Part shown: one piece after another, positions 43,235 to 51,940 of the stretch
Position numbering within the stretch: position 1 is the first letter of the stretch
Layout: each line of letters opens with the position of its first letter
Source: Bdellovibrio sp. 22V
Lineage (GTDB): Bacteria; Bdellovibrionota; Bdellovibrionia; Bdellovibrionales; Bdellovibrionaceae
DNA: 64,000 nucleotides
Direction: 5' to 3'
NCBI RefSeq assembly: GCF_030169785.1
Contig: NZ_CP125854.1
Coordinates: 62,001-126,000 of the forward strand
The notes under the pieces: generated by a model
Seen by the model: only the letters and a program-made list of their open reading frames with translations
Told to the model about the DNA's origin: nothing
The model's database searches: none
Made by a program: the position numbers and the translations under genes

Positions 43235-44203
43235 GTGGGCTGGAAAGGTACATTAAGATCAGTGAGAGCTGAGATTAGGCGTGCAGAGAAGCGCCAAATT
43301 CAATATGAAAAACAAGTACAGGCTGAAAAAGCCAGAGAGCTTGTTGAAAACCAAAATAATTATCTTGAGAGGATTAAAACATTTCACAAAATGTTTGTAC
43401 AAAGAACTGACTGGAATGTATTTGCGAAAGCAACTGAACCGGTTCCACCAGAGCAAAAATTTGTGCGTGAGACAAGCGCCATTTTTAAATACGAAAATTA
43501 TAGCCCAAATTTTCTAATCCGGTTGTTCCGACTTCATAGTTGGCGAAAAAGTCTCTTGAAAAAAAGAATAGCGAAGGCTCGGCTTCAGGATGAAGAGGAA
43601 AACAGAACGTTGCGGAGCCAATTTGAAGCGGAACATAATCAATGGAAAAGAGATAAAGACCTTGCCGAGAAAATCTTTAAAAACGATATAAATGCATATG
43701 AAAAGGTTCTTTCCTCAAAGTCTGTTTTGAAAGATGGATCGATTATTTGCTCTGCGATAAGGTTGTGTTTCAACGATGGAGTTTTGAATGTCGAGATTGA
43801 TATCCTTCGGGAGGAAGAGGTTCTTCCTAACACAATATACTCTGTGACAAAAACGGGGAAAATTTCTGAAAAAGATTTTCCAAAAACTCAGTATAATCAA
43901 TTGTATCAAGACTATACTTGCAGTGTGTCTCTTGCCGTGGCCAAAATGTTATTTGGATGGTTTCCTGTCGATAAGATCCTAGTGCATGCGATGGTAGATC
44001 TACTCAATACATCGACTGGGAATTTAGAGCGGCAACCCGTATTGTCCGTTTTTATTCCTCGAGAAAGTATGTGGAATCTTAATTTTAATCAGATTGATCC
44101 CTCTGACTGTATGAAAAACTTTAATCACAACATGAACTATAAAAATTCCGAAGGGTTTAAACCCACAACTCAACTTAAGATTGGAAAAGGACAAGCATCG
44201 TGA
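43235..44203 (+). CDS. Protein of unknown function, 322 residues
   Basis: GTG start with AAGGAG six bases upstream. Basic coiled-coil N-terminus (AEIRRAEKRQIQYEKQVQAEKARELVE), a middle helical part, and a C-terminal alpha/beta domain (SIICSAIRLCFNDGVLNVEIDILREEEVLPNTIYSVTKTGKISEKDFPKTQYN...) with a restriction-endonuclease-like or wHTH-like look that I cannot confirm. No signal peptide. A+T-rich codon use unlike the flanking core genes. The next small gene starts inside its stop (GTGA). Confidence 0.65.
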   Translation: MGWKGTLRSVRAEIRRAEKRQIQYEKQVQAEKARELVENQNNYLERIKTFHKMFVQRTDWNVFAKATEPVPPEQKFVRETSAIFKYENYSPNFLIRLFRLHSWRKSLLKKRIAKARLQDEEENRTLRSQFEAEHNQWKRDKDLAEKIFKNDINAYEKVLSSKSVLKDGSIICSAIRLCFNDGVLNVEIDILREEEVLPNTIYSVTKTGKISEKDFPKTQYNQLYQDYTCSVSLAVAKMLFGWFPVDKILVHAMVDLLNTSTGNLERQPVLSVFIPRESMWNLNFNQIDPSDCMKNFNHNMNYKNSEGFKPTTQLKIGKGQAS

Positions 44204-44457
44204 AATTCTTAATGCTCCTTTTATCGTTGCAAGTGAGTGCGACCACAACTCTTAGCGACAGTCAAATTGCAGCGGTGTTGATTAAAGAGTCTATAGAAAA
44301 TTACTCTGGGAATTGTCCCTGTCCATATAATATAACGAGGAAAGGTCACTCATGCGGAAAGAGAAGCGCCTATAGTCGCCCAGGAGGCAAACAGCCGCTG
44401 TGTTATCCTTCAGATGTCACAAAAAAGATGATTCTGGATTATAGGCGATCTCACTGA
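44200..44457 (+). CDS. Small secreted Cys-rich protein (CPCPYN...GKRSAYSRPGG type)
   Basis: 85 residues from a GTG overlapping the previous stop. Signal peptide (MKFLMLLLSLQVSA), then a conserved-looking core NCPCPYNITRKGHSCGKRSAYSRPGGKQPLCYPSDVT with four Cys. I recall this core from small exported proteins on plasmids and islands; the function is unknown. Coupled to the 322-residue protein. It ends the A+T-rich block. Confidence 0.7.
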   Translation: MKFLMLLLSLQVSATTTLSDSQIAAVLIKESIENYSGNCPCPYNITRKGHSCGKRSAYSRPGGKQPLCYPSDVTKKMILDYRRSH

Positions 44458-44598
44458 TTTTATGGTCCTGCCTATGCGCATCAATATAGAAAGTACCAAT
44501 TAATTTTCATCTTCTGTTAGCACAACCTATTTATTAGACAAACAAGCGCCACCCGGTTGATATCCCTGATGTTTTAAGGACTTAGCCAGGGGGGGCTC

Positions 44599-46749
44599 GT
44601 GAATCTTAAGTCTTTATCTTTGTTACTACTGTTGCTGATCGCGCAATCATCCTTCGCAGACGACACGGCCGGCGAAAGCCGACTGAGCGAAAAGTCCTAC
44701 CTTCTCGACTCCATTCTCGTCGAAGCAGACAAAGACAAGAAAGAAAAAGCCTACGAGTCCATCAACTCCGAAACCGTGATTTCGCGCGAGGATCTTGTTA
44801 AAGGAAATCCACGAGACGTTAGCGATGTCTTGCAAAAGGTCCCCGGGGTTAGCGTTATCGGTGGGGGAGAACTGCAAAACAAGAAAATCTTCATCCGCGG
44901 GCTTGATGGATTCCGCGTGATCCAACAAGTCGACGGCGCGCAAAGACTTGAGTCTACGCAAGAGGGAATGGCTGCGGGGATCTCTGTGGAGCCAGAAATG
45001 CTTTCGCAAATCGACGTGCAAAATGGCGCGGACTCTGTCAGCTCTATCTCTGGTGCTATCGGCGGGACCATTCAATACAAAACGATCACGCCCGAAGATA
45101 TTCTGATTGGGAAAGAAAAAGTCTCGACGAAGTTAAAAATCTCCGGAGACTCCGCAACTGAAGGACAGGCGCGTTCCATTCATTCAGCAACTCGCATTAA
45201 CAAAGACTCATCCGCTCTTGTTGGCGTGACGATGAGAAACTCCAATAAAGTCGAATCTGGTTCGCCCAACGAATCTGGTGACAGCAAAGAAACCGAAGAG
45301 GCTGAGGCCACAAGAAACACATTCCTTGGTAAATACGTTCGTAAAACCGGCACGACAAAAACCGACGTGAAGGCCGAGTATTCCGATACGCAAAGCAAGA
45401 ACGCGTCTTATCTTGCAGGATACGGAGAATCGAATTCTGATTACAGAAGCTCGACTCTCGAAGCGGTCGTGAATCACGAGCAGAGTCTTACTTCCAATTT
45501 CAAATACGAATTCTTAAGCTACTACAATAAAACAGATTCCATCAAAGACACGCACACGGCTTTTCGTAATTCTAAGGCGACTTTGGGAACAGTTGAAGAT
45601 CGTCTTGAGAACGCCGGAATGAAACTCGCGGGAGTCTCCATCTTCCCATTGTCTTCAGATCTTGTGCTTCTCTCGAAAAACGGCATCGAAGGCATCGGAA
45701 GTCGTATTTCTGAAGACGACGGAACTGACAGTCCCTTTTACGGTCAATCATCTGGGTACGATGGCAGCGTGTTTTCCGAAAACAGTTTGAGCCTCGCCGA
45801 AGACAAAGTCGTGTTGATGGCCGGTGCTCGCGTCAGCAAATATCACCGTCAATCCGACAAGCTCAGCCTCGATACTCCAAGCAAAGACGGCGACACCTTG
45901 TCGACAATGGTGGGCATTTCTTATTCTCCGGTGAATTGGATGAAGGTCTCCGGTAAGTACGGTGTTTCTAATCGTGCGCCGAACGTTCGAGAGATGTACT
46001 ACGGAACAGGGGTGCCATTTAAATGTCATCGTCCTGCCAAAGAATGTTCGAACTCTCCGAATCCAGCTCTCAATGAAGAGCAAGCTCATTCAAAAGAAGT
46101 CTCTGTTCTGTTTAAAACTCCAGAGTCTGTCGATCAACGCCGTTTGAAAGTGACGTACTTCGATGAAACGATCAGCGATTATGTCGAGAACATGCCAGAG
46201 ATGTATCGCATCGAAAACGGGCAGCGTGTTCCTGCGGGACCTGCGAACGCCACTCATCGCGAGTATATGAATCGCAACCTTTCCACGGTTCTTCGCCACG
46301 GTGTCGAAGCGCAAGCGCAAATGGATTATGGCAACTGGGAGTTTGAAACGATGTACTCCATGATTCGCATGGAGTGTAGAGACTGTCCTGATATGTACAC
46401 GGCGACGACCATCACCGAGCCTTTATTTACGGCTCCGGCGGACAAGTTCGGCGTGGCAGTGGGTTATGAATTCCCTTCTTTGAATCTCGAAATTGGCGCT
46501 GATGCGCAATACGTGAGCGCGCAAAAGAATCTTTCTGAAAGATATTTGTTGGCGGGCTACGGTACGCCGTCTTACGATGTGTACGGTTTTAACATGCGAT
46601 GGACGCCGAAAGTTCGCGAAATCGGCCAGTTCGAAGTGGGTCTTGGAGTCAGCAACGTGCTTGATAAAAAGTATGTCGTTCATAACAGTCCTAGCGGTAC
46701 TTTTGAATTAGGTCGTAATTACAGTCTGTCGCTCGCAACGATATTTTAA
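44599..46749 (+). CDS. TonB-dependent outer-membrane receptor
   Basis: 716 residues, GTG start after GGGGGG. Signal peptide (MNLKSLSLLLLLLIAQSSFA). Plug domain about 50-170: PRDVSDVLQKVPGVSVIGGGELQNKKIFIRGLDGFRVIQQVDGAQRLE, then DVQNGADSVSSISGAIGGTIQYKT. The remainder is a beta-barrel ending in Phe (YSLSLATIF). Uptake of an iron complex, heme, or another metal is the family norm; the ligand is not visible. A DUF4920 and a PepSY gene follow closely, as in other metal-uptake operons. Confidence 0.93.
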   Translation: MNLKSLSLLLLLLIAQSSFADDTAGESRLSEKSYLLDSILVEADKDKKEKAYESINSETVISREDLVKGNPRDVSDVLQKVPGVSVIGGGELQNKKIFIRGLDGFRVIQQVDGAQRLESTQEGMAAGISVEPEMLSQIDVQNGADSVSSISGAIGGTIQYKTITPEDILIGKEKVSTKLKISGDSATEGQARSIHSATRINKDSSALVGVTMRNSNKVESGSPNESGDSKETEEAEATRNTFLGKYVRKTGTTKTDVKAEYSDTQSKNASYLAGYGESNSDYRSSTLEAVVNHEQSLTSNFKYEFLSYYNKTDSIKDTHTAFRNSKATLGTVEDRLENAGMKLAGVSIFPLSSDLVLLSKNGIEGIGSRISEDDGTDSPFYGQSSGYDGSVFSENSLSLAEDKVVLMAGARVSKYHRQSDKLSLDTPSKDGDTLSTMVGISYSPVNWMKVSGKYGVSNRAPNVREMYYGTGVPFKCHRPAKECSNSPNPALNEEQAHSKEVSVLFKTPESVDQRRLKVTYFDETISDYVENMPEMYRIENGQRVPAGPANATHREYMNRNLSTVLRHGVEAQAQMDYGNWEFETMYSMIRMECRDCPDMYTATTITEPLFTAPADKFGVAVGYEFPSLNLEIGADAQYVSAQKNLSERYLLAGYGTPSYDVYGFNMRWTPKVREIGQFEVGLGVSNVLDKKYVVHNSPSGTFELGRNYSLSLATIF

Positions 46750-46770
46750 GATTTAGCAGGGGAGTATTAA

Positions 46771-47226
46771 ATGAGAAGTTTACTTTTTGTCCTTGTGACT
46801 GTTTTCGTCCTGGGAGCTTTTGCAGAGAAAAAGTTTGGCGCCGGTGCTCAGTTTTCTGACGCCGTTCCTATGTCAAAAATTATGAAAAACCCAGAGTCGT
46901 ATGTCGGTAAAGAAGTGACGGTGTCGGGTCTGATCGTTGACGTCTGTGCAAAGCGCGGATGCTGGATGCAATTGACGACGGATTATCAAAGCGAAAAAGT
47001 CAGAATCAAAGTCAATGACGGCGAAATGGTTTTTCCTCTTGAGTCTCGCGGTAAAAAAGCGGCAGCAAAAGGCGAATTCAAAAAAATGACTTTGACGCTG
47101 GAACAGACAAAGTCTTTCTTGCAGCATCAAGCCGAAGAAAATAAAAAGAAATTTGATCCTGCTTCTGTGAAAGAGCCAATGGTTGTCTACCAAGTTCAGG
47201 CAACAGGCGCTGTCATCGAGGAGTAA
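46771..47226 (+). CDS. DUF4920 periplasmic protein
   Basis: 151 residues with a signal peptide (MRSLLFVLVTVFVLGAFA). KKFGAGAQFSDAVPMSKIMKNPESYVGKEVTVSGLIVDVCAKRGCWMQL matches DUF4920, an OB-fold-like domain with the conserved VCxxxGCWM metal-type motif, then RIKVNDGEMVFPL. The CxxxxGCWM pair of Cys may bind copper or iron, or sense redox. 21 bases after the receptor and 4 before the PepSY gene, so co-transcribed. Confidence 0.88.
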   Translation: MRSLLFVLVTVFVLGAFAEKKFGAGAQFSDAVPMSKIMKNPESYVGKEVTVSGLIVDVCAKRGCWMQLTTDYQSEKVRIKVNDGEMVFPLESRGKKAAAKGEFKKMTLTLEQTKSFLQHQAEENKKKFDPASVKEPMVVYQVQATGAVIEE

Positions 47227-47230
47227 CTAG

Positions 47231-47818
47231 ATGTCGGGTTCTGAGAAGAACAGTGTAGACTGGCGAAAAAAGCTGTTCGTCTTGAACAGATCTTTTCACC
47301 GCGATATCGGCTATTTCTGCGTAGGCTTGATCCTTATCTACGCCATTTCGGGAATAGCCGTGAATCACGTCGACTCTTGGAATCCCAGCTATGTTATCAC
47401 AAGATCCGAACACACACTTAAAGATTTGCCAGGCTCTGCCGAATCTGAAGAATTTGAAAAAGCTCTGGCAAAAAATCTTGGCATCAAAACATCTTTCCGC
47501 AGTCGAGTGCGAGATTCCGCGGAAGAAGTGTTGTTCTTCTACGAAGGCTCCAGAGTCGAGTGGAATGAAACCAAACAAACTGCTTATGTTGAAACGACAG
47601 AAAAAAGACTCGGTCTGTTTTTCGCGAACTACTTGCACTTAAATAAAGCCAAACGCGTGTGGACATACGTCGCCGATGTCTTCGCTGTTTTATTGATCTA
47701 CTTAAGTCTTTCGGGCCTTTTCATGGTCAAAGGCGCAAACGGTTTTGGCAGACGCGGATGGATCTTCGTAACCGCCGGCCTTGTGATTCCTATCGCTTTT
47801 TATTGGGCCTACGTCTAA
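47231..47818 (+). CDS. PepSY-associated transmembrane protein
   Basis: 195 residues, three membrane helices: FHRDIGYFCVGLILIYAISGIAVNHVDSW at the N-terminus, AKRVWTYVADVFAVLLIYLSLSGLFMV and WIFVTAGLVIPIAFYWAYV at the end. The His/Arg-rich first helix and the KxxWxxxADxFA motif are typical of PepSY-TM proteins, many of which reduce or transfer metals taken up by TonB receptors. Third gene of the uptake operon. Confidence 0.85.
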   Translation: MSGSEKNSVDWRKKLFVLNRSFHRDIGYFCVGLILIYAISGIAVNHVDSWNPSYVITRSEHTLKDLPGSAESEEFEKALAKNLGIKTSFRSRVRDSAEEVLFFYEGSRVEWNETKQTAYVETTEKRLGLFFANYLHLNKAKRVWTYVADVFAVLLIYLSLSGLFMVKGANGFGRRGWIFVTAGLVIPIAFYWAYV

Positions 47819-47987
47819 AATCTAGCACTGCCGGTCCCTCGGCAGACCTCGCGCCGAGCCCTCGGCAATGCCGAAAACCCGGCATGTCGAAGTCGCTCTA
47901 AACTATTGAAATTACATAAAAACCCCATTGGCATCGCCAGTGCAATAGAGGTTTGTATCGATGAACGATACACGACCGGAGGGGCGT
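47819..47987. other. GC-rich intergenic stretch with hairpins
   Basis: Contains several CCGG/CTCGGC inverted repeats (for example CTCGGCAATGCCGA) at 47826-47892, a T-poor palindromic region that may fold at the end of the uptake operon. No gene. Confidence 0.4.
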
Positions 47988-48806
47988 ATGAAAACAGCAG
48001 TGATGAAAAGTGTTTTGGGTGTTTTGGTTTTGGTGACTTCTCTTGTGGCTTCCGCTGATGAAAATGTTCAGCAAAACAATGTGGGTGTAACGGGTGCACC
48101 AGCGTACTCCGTTGTTGCGCAAAATCGCGCGAGTAACGGTCGTTCCGTCTGGGTGACGATGTATAACATGTTCGGTTCTGTTCGTGAGGCTCGCTGCTTG
48201 CGTGATGGACAAGATACAACATTCTCTGGTTACTATCCTCCACTCGAATACTACATCCGCGCGGAAGTGAAAGAAAACCTCGATTGTTCGGGTGGAAACC
48301 TTGATGACATTGAAACAAAAGTGGAGCCGACTCGCGGAGTGTATGCAAAAGTGCTTTCTTATCCTGATGGAGGCCGCGAGCGCTACATGTGGCGTGTAAC
48401 GATGTCACCTGAGTCCGTCAAACCTCGCGTGCGACCGCTACTTTCGGAAGAGCAAGTCGCGCAAGTAAGACAAGACTCTTTGCAAGTTCAAGGCGGCAGT
48501 ACGATTGAAGCGCACAATGCTCTTCGTAACGGAAAATCCGTGTGGGTGACAATCTACAACGTCTTCCAAGATATCCGCGACTCGGGTTGCGTGCAGCCTG
48601 GTGAAAGACGCGGTTGGGGAGGCTACTATGACTATGGATTCGCCTACTCTGTGCGATTCGAAGTCAAAGACGGTCCTAACTGCTCTGGTGTGACTCTTTA
48701 TGATAACAGCATTGGTATCCGCGATGTTTCTGGTCTTAAAGGCGCTCGTATCATGAACATCAACGAAGGCGGGCAGTCTAAATACATCCTCGCCAACTAC
48801 GAATAA
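47988..48806 (+). CDS. Secreted protein with two tandem copies of one domain
   Basis: 272 residues. Signal peptide (MKTAVMKSVLGVLVLVTSLVASA). Two similar modules, about 42-140 and 170-265: the first has NGRSVWVTMYNMFGSVREARCL and the second NGKSVWVTIYNVFQDIRDSGCV, each followed by GYY...(R)EVK(D/E)..xCSG. Each has two Cys and likely forms a beta-sandwich disulfide. The repeat suggests an internal duplication. No known family. Strong ribosome site GGAGGGG before the ATG (47978-47984). Followed by a terminator. Confidence 0.8.
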   Translation: MKTAVMKSVLGVLVLVTSLVASADENVQQNNVGVTGAPAYSVVAQNRASNGRSVWVTMYNMFGSVREARCLRDGQDTTFSGYYPPLEYYIRAEVKENLDCSGGNLDDIETKVEPTRGVYAKVLSYPDGGRERYMWRVTMSPESVKPRVRPLLSEEQVAQVRQDSLQVQGGSTIEAHNALRNGKSVWVTIYNVFQDIRDSGCVQPGERRGWGGYYDYGFAYSVRFEVKDGPNCSGVTLYDNSIGIRDVSGLKGARIMNINEGGQSKYILANYE

Positions 48807-48824
48807 AATGTGAGACTTCATTAG

Positions 48825-48862
48825 AAAACTCTACTCGGGTGAAATTCCGGGTAGAGTTTTTT
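48825..48862 (+). terminator. Terminator after the tandem-domain gene
   Basis: AAAACTCTACTCGG (48825-48838) and CCGGGTAGAGTTTT (48847-48860) pair with one G-T, then TT. Confidence 0.9.
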
Positions 48863-48894
48863 GGTAGGGCCCATTCCCCAAGTTGTTTCGACAC

Positions 48895-49305
48895 ATGAAC
48901 TATGGCAAATTTCCACTTATGCCTCAGACTCTCAAGCGACTCGAACTCTGGTTTCTTAAATTTCTTTTCTTTCTTTCGGGTTGCTGGTTCTGCTTTTTTC
49001 TTCAATCTCAGTTTAAAGTCAGTGCCGTGATAGCCGCTTCATTCACGGGCCTTTTGGGAACGTTTATTCCGGACTCAAAAAGAATCGAAGGAACGCATAT
49101 TCACGCGACGATTTATATTGGTGCTTTTGTCGCCATGGGTTCTAAGGTCGTCGATGCGGGACTTAAGGAAATTCTGTTCGTGTCTATTATCGGAAGTCTG
49201 ATTTATTCATTCGTCAGTCCCTACCTTCGTGGGTTGGGCGGCCGATTGGGATTCATCGCGTTTGTTGCATCGTTGATGGGCGTTGCTTTGAGGTTTTGGA
49301 AATGA
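48895..49305 (+). CDS. Small membrane protein of unknown function, first of a duplicated pair
   Basis: 136 residues, about four membrane helices (FLKFLFFLSGCWFCFFL, VIAASFTGLLGTFIP, ATIYIGAFVAMGSKVV, FIAFVASLMGVALRF). C-terminal core SIIGSLIYSFVSPYLRGLGGRLGFIAFVASL is like the next gene. Start could also be 48883 (TTG) or 48919. No clear ribosome site. The next gene begins in its stop (ATGA). Confidence 0.6.
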   Translation: MNYGKFPLMPQTLKRLELWFLKFLFFLSGCWFCFFLQSQFKVSAVIAASFTGLLGTFIPDSKRIEGTHIHATIYIGAFVAMGSKVVDAGLKEILFVSIIGSLIYSFVSPYLRGLGGRLGFIAFVASLMGVALRFWK

Positions 49306-49709
49306 TTCTTTTTAGCGTTCTCGCCGTTTCCGTTATAGCCGCCGAGCTGACGTTTTTTCTTATTCACAAAAAACAGATGTCAACGGTGCGCGCCTCAAGT
49401 GCTACGTCATTGGTATTTGCCGTGCTTGTCAGTGCGTTACCGATTTCATTTGTCGGCGCCCTTCAGGCGGCTTTCTTCGGAGCCACTTTCGTTGGTATGA
49501 CAGACAAGTCACGCATGGGATGGAAGCGTGTGTTCATGGCCAGTCTTATCTTTGGTCTGATTTTTACATTCTTGATTCCACTCGTAAAAGGCTATGGCGG
49601 AGGCCTTGGCGCGGCAGCTTTCGCGGCCTGTGCTGTCGTCTACGCCATGGATAAGTTTGTCAGAAAACTAAAAACCCATTTCGCCTATAAAGAAAAAACC
49701 CAGCAATAG
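49302..49709 (+). CDS. Small membrane protein, second of a duplicated pair
   Basis: 135 residues, four membrane helices. ASLIFGLIFTFLIPLVKGYGGGLGAAAFAACAVV matches the same region of the upstream protein (SLIxxxxxPxxxGxGGxLG), so the two are tandem paralogues and may form a heteromer. ATG overlaps the previous stop (ATGA). Its 3' end overlaps the convergent ankyrin gene by 25 bases. No family recognised. Confidence 0.65.
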   Translation: MILFSVLAVSVIAAELTFFLIHKKQMSTVRASSATSLVFAVLVSALPISFVGALQAAFFGATFVGMTDKSRMGWKRVFMASLIFGLIFTFLIPLVKGYGGGLGAAAFAACAVVYAMDKFVRKLKTHFAYKEKTQQ

Positions 49710-50047
49710 CGCTTCAGCCAAGTTCCCAGCTTGTGAAACCACGTGGTTTCTATTTGCACTCCCAATTTTTGCAGATGGGCCAGCACGACTTCGTTTTTAT
49801 ATTTTATCGCTGCTTCAAGCGGGGTCATCTCGTCAAAAAAAGACTGCAAACGAGGATCCGCTTTATTTTCCAAAAGGTAAAGGGCGATATCGGTATGGCC
49901 TGCCGTGATCGCAGCTACAAGGGGTGTCGCTAGAATTTCGGGATGCTGATAGTTGGGGTTGACGTCGTTTTCAATGTGATAGCGAACGAGCTCCATGTTT
50001 CCACTCAGCGCAGCAGAGTACAATTCTTTCCAGTCACCAGCGGACAT
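49685..50047 (-). CDS. Ankyrin-repeat protein
   Basis: 120 residues, three ankyrin-type repeats: LYSAALSGNMELVRYHIENDVNPNYQH, TPLVAAITAGHTDIALYLLENKADPRLQS and TPLEAAIKYKNEVVLAHLQKLGVQIE. Ankyrins are protein-interaction scaffolds. No signal peptide, so cytoplasmic. Convergent with the membrane-protein pair. Confidence 0.88.
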   Translation of the reverse strand: MSAGDWKELYSAALSGNMELVRYHIENDVNPNYQHPEILATPLVAAITAGHTDIALYLLENKADPRLQSFFDEMTPLEAAIKYKNEVVLAHLQKLGVQIETTWFHKLGTWLKRYCWVFSL

Positions 50048-50198
50048 CGTTTTCTCCCAGGACGCGGTTTTAAATAGTTTAACATTTTAGTTTGTCTCAA
50101 GACATCAGTTTCCACGGAAAAATACGCACCCCAAGTAGACAGCGCCGTCATTTTTTGGTTCTATGACTTCCAAGAGTTCTTGGTTCAGGAGTAGGAAG

Positions 50199-51869
50199 AT
50201 GGCGCCAACGAAAAAATGGTGGAAAGAGTCCGTTGTATATCAAGTGTATCCGCGCAGCTTTATGGATTCCAATGGCGACGGTGTTGGCGATCTTCCGGGC
50301 CTCACTTCCAAGCTGGATTATCTCAAGGACCTGGGAATTGATGTTATCTGGATTTGTCCTATGTATAAATCTCCTCAGGACGACAATGGTTATGACATCA
50401 GTGACTATCAGGATATCCATGCTGAGTTCGGAACGATGCAAGACTTCGACACACTTTTAAGCGAAGTTCACAAGCGTGGCATGAAACTCTTGATTGATCT
50501 CGTGATCAATCACACCAGCGATGAGCACCCTTGGTTTATTGAATCTCGTTCTTCCAAAGACAATCCCAAGCGCGATTGGTACATCTGGCGCGACGGCAAA
50601 AATGGCAAAGAGCCGAATAATTGGGAAAGTATTTTTGGCGGCTCGGCATGGAAGTACGATGAAAAAACCGAGCAGTACTTCATGCATATCTTTTCTGCCA
50701 AGCAACCGGATCTCAATTGGGAGAATCTGGAGATGCGTCAGGAAATTTACAAAATGATCCGCTGGTGGTTGGATAAAGGCATCGACGGCTTTCGCATCGA
50801 TGCCATCAGCCACGCGAAAAAAGAGCCTGGCCTTGCCGACATGCCGAATCCCAAAGGGCTTGAGTATGTGCCTTCCTATGACAAACACATGAACGTGCCT
50901 GGCATTCAGGAGTACATCACAGATCTTTGTAAAAACACTTTCGTTCACTACGACATCATGACAACCGGGGAAGCCAATGGTGTGTCAGCCGAACATGCCG
51001 AAGAGTGGGTTGGTGAAGCGCAAAAGAAATTCAACATGTTGATTCAGTTTGAGCATGTCGGCTTATGGGACACGAACCCTGAAAAACGTATTGATCTTCT
51101 TAAAGTGAAAGAGGTCTTTGGACGCTGGCAAAAGCATCTTGAAAACAAAGGCTGGAATGCCTTGTTCGTCGAAAACCATGACGTTCCCAGAATCATCTCG
51201 AAGTGGGGAGATGCGCAAAAGTATTGGCGCGAAAGTGCGACGTCCATTGCTTCGATGTATTTCCTTATGCAGGGCACGCCGTTTATTTATCAAGGTCAAG
51301 AGATTGGCATGACAAACACTGTTTTCAACGGGCCCGAGGATTTTAACGACGTATCGGCAAAAAATCATTTTGCGATTCGCAGAAAGCAGGGAGCTCGTGA
51401 CGCTGAAATCACAGCTGAGCTTGCGAACTCTTCGCGCGACAATGCGCGCACACCGATGCAGTGGACAGGCGAAGCTAACGCGGGATTCACGACAGGTGCA
51501 CCGTGGCTGAAGGTGAATCCGAATTATAAAGAAATCAACGTGGCCAAACAAACTTCGGACGCTCACTCTGTATGGAGTTTCTATAAGAACCTGATTAAGA
51601 TTCGTCGCGAAAATCCAGTGTTTATTTATGGACGCTATCAGCTTGTGATGAAAGACGACACGCAAGTTTATGCGTACACACGCACTTTAGGCGACAGCCA
51701 AGCGCTTGTGATAAGCAACCTTTCCGATAAGGCCGCCCAATTTAACGAGCCAGGGATGAGCTTAAAGTCCAAGAATTTATTACTGGCAAACTACGACGTT
51801 TCCGAACACCAGGAGGCGACGTCATTTGCACTTCGTCCTTATGAAACTCGCATATACAGAATAAAATAA
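50199..51869 (+). CDS. Alpha-glucosidase / oligo-1,6-glucosidase, GH13
   Basis: 556 residues, cytoplasmic (no signal peptide). Hydrolyses alpha-glucosidic bonds of short malto- or isomalto-oligosaccharides, or sucrose/trehalose-type sugars. Conserved GH13 regions: VYPRSFMDSNGDGVGDLPG, DLVINHTSDEHPWF, the nucleophile Asp201 in GFRIDAISH, the acid Glu258 in TTGEANG, and Asp328 in VENHDVPR. GGAAG and AGGAG precede ATG 50199; the longer frame upstream is not used. No transporter or regulator for sugars is adjacent. Confidence 0.95.
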   Translation: MAPTKKWWKESVVYQVYPRSFMDSNGDGVGDLPGLTSKLDYLKDLGIDVIWICPMYKSPQDDNGYDISDYQDIHAEFGTMQDFDTLLSEVHKRGMKLLIDLVINHTSDEHPWFIESRSSKDNPKRDWYIWRDGKNGKEPNNWESIFGGSAWKYDEKTEQYFMHIFSAKQPDLNWENLEMRQEIYKMIRWWLDKGIDGFRIDAISHAKKEPGLADMPNPKGLEYVPSYDKHMNVPGIQEYITDLCKNTFVHYDIMTTGEANGVSAEHAEEWVGEAQKKFNMLIQFEHVGLWDTNPEKRIDLLKVKEVFGRWQKHLENKGWNALFVENHDVPRIISKWGDAQKYWRESATSIASMYFLMQGTPFIYQGQEIGMTNTVFNGPEDFNDVSAKNHFAIRRKQGARDAEITAELANSSRDNARTPMQWTGEANAGFTTGAPWLKVNPNYKEINVAKQTSDAHSVWSFYKNLIKIRRENPVFIYGRYQLVMKDDTQVYAYTRTLGDSQALVISNLSDKAAQFNEPGMSLKSKNLLLANYDVSEHQEATSFALRPYETRIYRIK

Positions 51870-51889
51870 GAATCTCTCGGGAAAACTGA

Positions 51890-51917
51890 TTGACATGAAA
51901 AGCCCCCGTTTTACGAT
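51890..51917 (+). promoter_or_regulatory. Promoter of the two-component system genes
   Basis: TTGACA (51890-51895), 16-base spacer, TACGAT (51912-51917). Transcription would begin near 51924, which makes ATG 51923 unlikely as start and favours ATG 51941. Confidence 0.6.
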
Positions 51918-51940
51918 GGGGCATGCTCCAGTTTTCCCAA

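Noticed and set aside
44640-45477. Several minus-strand frames within the TonB receptor gene
   Set aside because: Shadows of a gene with clear plug and barrel signature.
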